Of a stretch of 8,856 bases of DNA, positions 6,345 through 8,856 are shown in pieces. This DNA is from Deltaproteobacteria bacterium. GTDB lineage: Bacteria > Desulfobacterota > Binatia > UBA9968. Positions within the stretch are counted from its first letter, which is position 1, and each line of letters starts with the position of its first letter. The notes below the pieces were generated by a model. That model was not told the origin of the DNA and did no database searches. It saw only the letters and a program-made list of their open reading frames with translations. Made by a program: the position numbers and the translations under genes. The stretch spans positions 1 through 8,856 of the forward strand of contig JACPFH010000498.1 in assembly GCA_016183075.1 (NCBI GenBank), written 5' to 3'.

Positions 6345-7559
6345 ATGCCGTTCTCCAAACTTGGTCTTTCCCCTAAAGTCCTCGAAGGCGTTCGCGCCTC
6401 GGGTTACACGGACCCCACCGCTGTCCAGCTTCGCGCCATCCCGGTCGTGATGTCGGGGCGCGATCTGATCGGCTCCTCCCAGACGGGCACGGGCAAGACG
6501 GCGGCGTTCGCGCTGCCCATTCTCTCCCGGCTTGGCCATCACGGCGCCTTGCGGGCGCTGGTGATCGAGCCCACCCGCGAGCTCGCCGCCCAGGTAGAGA
6601 CCGCTATCCGCGATTACGGGCGCTTCACCAACCTGCGCACCACGGTTCTGTACGGGGGCACGGGCTATGGCCGGCAAGACCAGGCGCTACGGCAGGGCGT
6701 GGACATTGTCGTGGCGACGCCGGGGCGCCTGCTCGATCAGATGCAGCGCGGCATGGTCAGCCTCAGGCTGATCGAAATCCTCGTCCTGGACGAGGCGGAT
6801 CGGATGCTCGACATGGGCTTCCTGCCCGACGTGCGCCGCATCATCGCGCGTTGTCCGCGCGCGCGCCAGACGATGCTGTTCTCCGCTACCATCCCGCCCG
6901 AGATCGAGCAGCTCTGCCACTGGGCGCTCAACGATGCCGAGACCGTCGAGATCGGCCAGCGCCGCTCGCCGGCCGAGACCGTGACCCATGCGCTGTATCC
7001 CGTGGCGGTCGACCAGAAGCAGGAACTCTTGGAGGACCTGCTCAGGCGCACCGACTACGATCAGGTGCTTATCTTCTGCCGCACCAAGCACGGCGCCGAC
7101 CGTGTGGCGAGCAAGCTCCATCATGAAGGCCACGCCGTCGCGGTGCTCCACTCCAACCGCACCCAGCGCGAGCGCGAGCAGGCGCTGAACGGCTTCCGCA
7201 ACGGCCGCTACGAAGTGATGGTCGCCACCGACATCGCCGCACGCGGCATCGACGTCGAGCAGATCAGCCACGTCATCAACTTCGACGTGCCGCATCATCC
7301 GGAGGACTACGTCCATCGCATCGGCCGCACGGGCCGCGCGCAGAGCGTGGGCGACGCGTTCACGATCATGACCGCGGAGGACCTTCAGGAGGTCGCCGCG
7401 ATCGAGCGGTTCATCGGCCAGAAGATTCCGCGCGTGAAGCTGGAAGGCTTCGCCTACAAATACACGCGGCTGATCGACGACCACCCCCCGCCCATTTTCG
7501 GTGGCGGGCGCTCGCGCGGCCGGCGGTCGTTCAGTTACGGCGGGAGAAGGCGGCGGTGA
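6345..7559 (+). CDS. rhlE: DEAD-box ATP-dependent RNA helicase, RhlE type
   Basis: The 404-residue protein has the full set of DEAD-box motifs. These are a Q-motif region (F3, GYTDPTAVQ about 20-28), motif I SSQTGTGKT (44-52), PTRELAAQ (76-83), TPGRLLD (125-131), DEAD (149-152), SAT (180-182), LIFCRTKHGAD (242-252), ATDIAARGIDV (294-304) and HRIGRTGR (324-331). The segment IERFIGQKIPRVKLEGFAY after the helicase core, and a short Gly/Arg tail (386-404) with many basic residues, fit the RhlE group. That group remodels RNA duplexes in ribosome assembly and RNA decay at low temperature. Motif I begins with Ser rather than the usual Ala. The AGAAGG ribosome site is unusually close to the ATG. Codon use is more strongly G/C-ended than in the neighbouring genes, and a long shadow frame exists on the other strand as a result. 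It follows the oxidoreductase gene by 92 bp with no clear promoter or terminator between, but I see no functional link. Confidence 0.95.
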   Translation: MPFSKLGLSPKVLEGVRASGYTDPTAVQLRAIPVVMSGRDLIGSSQTGTGKTAAFALPILSRLGHHGALRALVIEPTRELAAQVETAIRDYGRFTNLRTTVLYGGTGYGRQDQALRQGVDIVVATPGRLLDQMQRGMVSLRLIEILVLDEADRMLDMGFLPDVRRIIARCPRARQTMLFSATIPPEIEQLCHWALNDAETVEIGQRRSPAETVTHALYPVAVDQKQELLEDLLRRTDYDQVLIFCRTKHGADRVASKLHHEGHAVAVLHSNRTQREREQALNGFRNGRYEVMVATDIAARGIDVEQISHVINFDVPHHPEDYVHRIGRTGRAQSVGDAFTIMTAEDLQEVAAIERFIGQKIPRVKLEGFAYKYTRLIDDHPPPIFGGGRSRGRRSFSYGGRRRR

Positions 7560-7712
7560 TCTTTAGCCGGACTTGCCGGCCGCTGCCACAACGCCAGATA
7601 GGTGGGCCTTTTTCAACGGTCTGTTGCGCTGCAACCCGGCGGTCCTGGAGAAGCTATTACTAATACGTTTTCGGCTGGGGTCCCGGGCGGATCCCTGCAA
7701 TGTCCGGATCTT

Positions 7713-7736
7713 CGCCCTCAGGGCGTCGCTAGCGCC
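7713..7736 (+). terminator. Possible hairpin terminator region downstream of the helicase
   Basis: CGCCC (7713-7717), GGGCG (7721-7725) and CGCCC (about 7732-7736) can form either of two mutually exclusive GC stems: one with a 3-nt loop, one with a loop of about six bases. A TTTT run follows about eight bases later. The distance to the T-run and the roughly 150 bp from the helicase stop make this a weak call. Confidence 0.2.
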
Positions 7737-7823
7737 CTCTGCCGTTTTGTGAATGTTTCACCCATAGACCACGATCCTACACGGTTCAGATAGCCCAGAG
7801 GAGCGACGGTAAAAAGTTACGGC

Positions 7824-7859
7824 TGAGCATCGACAAAATCAGGTGCCTGGGCATGCTCA
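7824..7859 (-). terminator. 7-bp inverted repeat downstream of the hypothetical gene
   Basis: TGAGCAT (7824-7830) and ATGCTCA (7853-7859) are perfect inverted arms around a 22-nt loop. They start six bases after the stop of the minus-strand hypothetical gene. On the minus strand a TTTTT run follows about eight bases after the stem. Position suits a terminator, but the loop is long and the T-run is displaced. Confidence 0.25.
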
Positions 7860-7865
7860 CACGAG

Positions 7866-8237
7866 TTATCTCCTGGGCGATCGCCGCATGAACGTGCGCT
7901 TGAAGCTGTCCTCGCCCTGCCCGGACTCTTTGAGCATGCTGGCTGCTTTAGTCCCCAGCACGTCCTTTATAAAGTTGTTATCCCACATGTGCTCCCGTAG
8001 CCTTTTGATCTTTTGGCGGATTTTGTGCCGGCCCGCGAGGTCGGTCTTTGCCGTCCGCAGATCGTTGAGGCCAAGGCGCATAGTGCCTTCCCACCCGTGC
8101 CTGGCCAGGCGTAGCGTGAGGTTGGGCGTTTCGGCGTCGCTGCCGTCGCTGAGGCTATAGTCTAGCTCTTTATCGATGCTGCGTATGATCTCCCTCAATG
8201 TGGCTTCATCTTCCTTGGAAACAGCGCTCCCTTGCAT
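7866..8237 (-). CDS. Hypothetical protein, 123 aa, basic C-terminal half
   Basis: I do not recognise the family. The ATG at 8237 has a strong AGGAGGT ribosome site four bases upstream, so it is preferred over a start 22 codons earlier at 8303, which would encode an unrelated Cys-containing extension. The protein has an acidic N-terminal helix (KEDEATLREIIRSIDKELDY, about 8-27) and a Ser/Asp-rich link (about 28-36). Then comes a strand-like segment TLRLARHGWEGTMRLGL (about 41-57), a strongly basic helix (GRHKIRQKIKRLREHMWD, about 69-86) and an Arg/Lys-rich end. No signal peptide or membrane segment is seen. The charge pattern would suit nucleic-acid binding or a small cytoplasmic partner protein, but that is speculation. 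It is transcribed alone and divergently from the SDR gene. Confidence 0.7.
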   Translation of the reverse strand: MQGSAVSKEDEATLREIIRSIDKELDYSLSDGSDAETPNLTLRLARHGWEGTMRLGLNDLRTAKTDLAGRHKIRQKIKRLREHMWDNNFIKDVLGTKAASMLKESGQGEDSFKRTFMRRSPRR

Positions 8238-8241
8238 GGCG

Positions 8242-8248
8242 ACCTCCT
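8242..8248 (-). promoter_or_regulatory. Ribosome binding site fixing the hypothetical protein start
   Basis: AGGAGGT on the minus strand, four bases before the ATG at 8237. It decides against the longer frame beginning at 8303. Confidence 0.75.
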
Positions 8249-8418
8249 GTATTCTTGCAAAAAAGCCCCTAAGACAGTAGAGGGTCTGAGGGGGCGTCGA
8301 CAAATGGGGTTTGTAAAAGTCTTAATAATATAATTCTATGTGATCGGAACGGAAAGATCAATCGCATCTTCGCCAGGGGCGATTCCCCGACTTGCCTGAT
8401 GCGGGAGATAATTTTGAG

Positions 8419-8448
8419 TTGACGGGGTTAGCCCGAAGGTGGGAGAAT
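8419..8448 (+). promoter_or_regulatory. Candidate promoter for the SDR gene
   Basis: TTGACG (8419-8424) is followed after 18 bp by GAGAAT (8443-8448), which matches the -10 consensus at four positions. It predicts a leader of about 80 nt before the SDR start at 8537. The -35 sits in a TTGAGTTGAC context also found at the -35 ahead of the luciferase-like gene. Confidence 0.3.
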
Positions 8449-8536
8449 CCCTGCGTTTCGCTATGCGCGTTGCGATTCTTTTCACGGCTTTGGGGCAACA
8501 GTGCCGAGGAATCCGGCTCAACGAAGAGGGTGATCC

Positions 8537-8856
8537 ATGACGCTTCGCGAGAATGTGGTCATTGTAACCGGGGGAGCCAAAGGTGTGGGGCGCTACGCGG
8601 CGCACACCTTCGCGAAAGAAGGGGCCAGAGTGGCGATTGCTGATGTCGACGTAGAGCGACTGCACCGGACATTGAGCGAGCTCGGCCAGATCACGGATGC
8701 GATGGCGGTGAGCGCGGATGTCCGAAGCGAAGATGAAGTGCGCAGGCTCATAGACGAAGTCGTGACGCGCTTCGGCCGTATCGACGTTCTCCTGAACAAC
8801 GCAGGGATCGTTCCTCACACCGCTTGGGGAATTCCTCGTTGGCCGCCTATCCGCTC
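8537..8856 (+). CDS. Short-chain dehydrogenase/reductase (SDR), 5' part only
   Basis: The frame runs from the ATG at 8537 off the right edge, giving 106 codons plus two bases. The visible part is the Rossmann N-terminal half of a classical SDR: strand VVIVTGG, the cofactor loop TGGAKGVG (about 11-18), a second strand RVAIAD ending in Asp (about 32-37), the SADV segment (about 62-65), and the LLNNAG motif (about 87-92). The catalytic Tyr-Lys lies beyond the window. An acidic residue at the end of the second strand usually favours NAD over NADP. The ribosome site AGAGGGTG lies a few bases upstream. A classical SDR is about 250 residues, so more than half is missing. Substrate cannot be told. 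Confidence 0.92.
   Translation, partial: MTLRENVVIVTGGAKGVGRYAAHTFAKEGARVAIADVDVERLHRTLSELGQITDAMAVSADVRSEDEVRRLIDEVVTRFGRIDVLLNNAGIVPHTAWGIPRWPPIR

Larger units (their letters stand above)
7560..7865. other. 306-bp intergenic region between convergent genes
   Basis: No convincing gene is seen. Short frames here lack ribosome sites and family resemblance. The region lies between convergent genes, where terminators are expected. It contains a GCCGG/CCGGC hairpin at 7567-7581, competing CGCCC/GGGCG/CGCCC hairpins at 7713-7736, and a 7-bp inverted repeat at 7824-7859. None is a textbook hairpin with an adjoining T-run. Confidence 0.5.
8238..8536. other. 299-bp divergent intergenic region
   Basis: The region separates the hypothetical gene (minus) from the SDR gene (plus). 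An AT-rich island at about 8311-8340 contains a perfect TATAAT (8329-8334, plus strand) and, on the opposite strand, TATTAT, in otherwise GC-rich DNA. I could not pair either with a good -35 box. A separate TTGACG element lies at 8419. Reverse-strand open frames here continue into the SDR gene as shadows. No RNA gene was recognised. Confidence 0.5.

Noticed and set aside
6687..7484. A 265-residue open frame on the minus strand inside the helicase gene
   Set aside because: It is antisense to a complete DEAD-box helicase. Long shadow frames are expected opposite strongly G/C-ended codons, and its translation resembles no family.
7602..7793. A 63-residue plus-strand frame downstream of the helicase
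   Set aside because: No ribosome site, no recognisable motif, and it spans the hairpin-rich convergent intergenic region.
7786..7854. A 22-residue hydrophobic minus-strand frame just after the hypothetical gene, with AGGAGA upstream
   Set aside because: The ribosome-like site is about 14 bases away, the frame is very short and it overlaps an inverted repeat; too little to call.
8250..8290. CCCT/AGGG pairing beside a TTTTTT run on the minus strand, upstream of the hypothetical gene
   Set aside because: Only about four base pairs of stem with a long loop, and no minus-strand gene lies upstream for it to terminate.
8336..8818. A 160-residue minus-strand frame over the divergent region and SDR start
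   Set aside because: It overlaps the well-supported SDR gene on the other strand and shows no domain or ribosome site.

Overview
The window is GC-rich bacterial chromosome, probably from an uncultured, metabolically versatile Gram-negative soil or groundwater lineage. The basis is the mix of genes: a Mer-like luciferase-family oxidoreductase, a ferric-type ABC permease with its binding protein, DUF1989, a multi-domain RidA protein and an SDR. I see no marker gene, so a phylum such as Methylomirabilota/Rokubacteria or a proteobacterium is only a guess. I found no rRNA, tRNA, CRISPR array or insertion sequence.

Left part (1-5016, minus strand, read right to left). This is a co-directional run of a protein with three tandem RidA/YjgF domains, an exported extracellular solute-binding protein, a fused two-domain ABC permease, a 55-residue ribbon-helix-helix-type protein and a DUF1989 (urea carboxylase-associated family) protein cut by the left edge. 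No ABC ATPase gene lies in the window. Promoter-like sequences sit before the RidA gene, before the binding-protein gene and before the small regulator gene, so the run may be three transcription units rather than one.

Centre (5017-5262). This is a divergent control region with promoter-like elements facing both ways. Rightward it leads to a luciferase-like flavin/F420-type oxidoreductase and then, after 92 bp, to an RhlE-type DEAD-box RNA helicase.

Right part (7560-8856). A 306-bp gap with small hairpins is followed by a 123-residue hypothetical gene on the minus strand, a roughly 300-bp divergent intergenic region, and a plus-strand short-chain dehydrogenase cut by the right edge.

Working hypothesis (inference): the minus-strand run plus the divergent luciferase-like enzyme take up and break down a small organic nitrogen compound. 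The transporter would import it, the luciferase-like enzyme would oxidise it, the RidA protein would deal with an enamine/imine intermediate, and DUF1989 would act on a urea-like or amine product. The pairing of a luciferase-like oxidoreductase with a RidA protein recalls the E. coli Rut pyrimidine pathway, but the proteins are not simple Rut orthologues. The most unusual gene is the triple-RidA protein, in which only the middle domain keeps the substrate-binding arginine.
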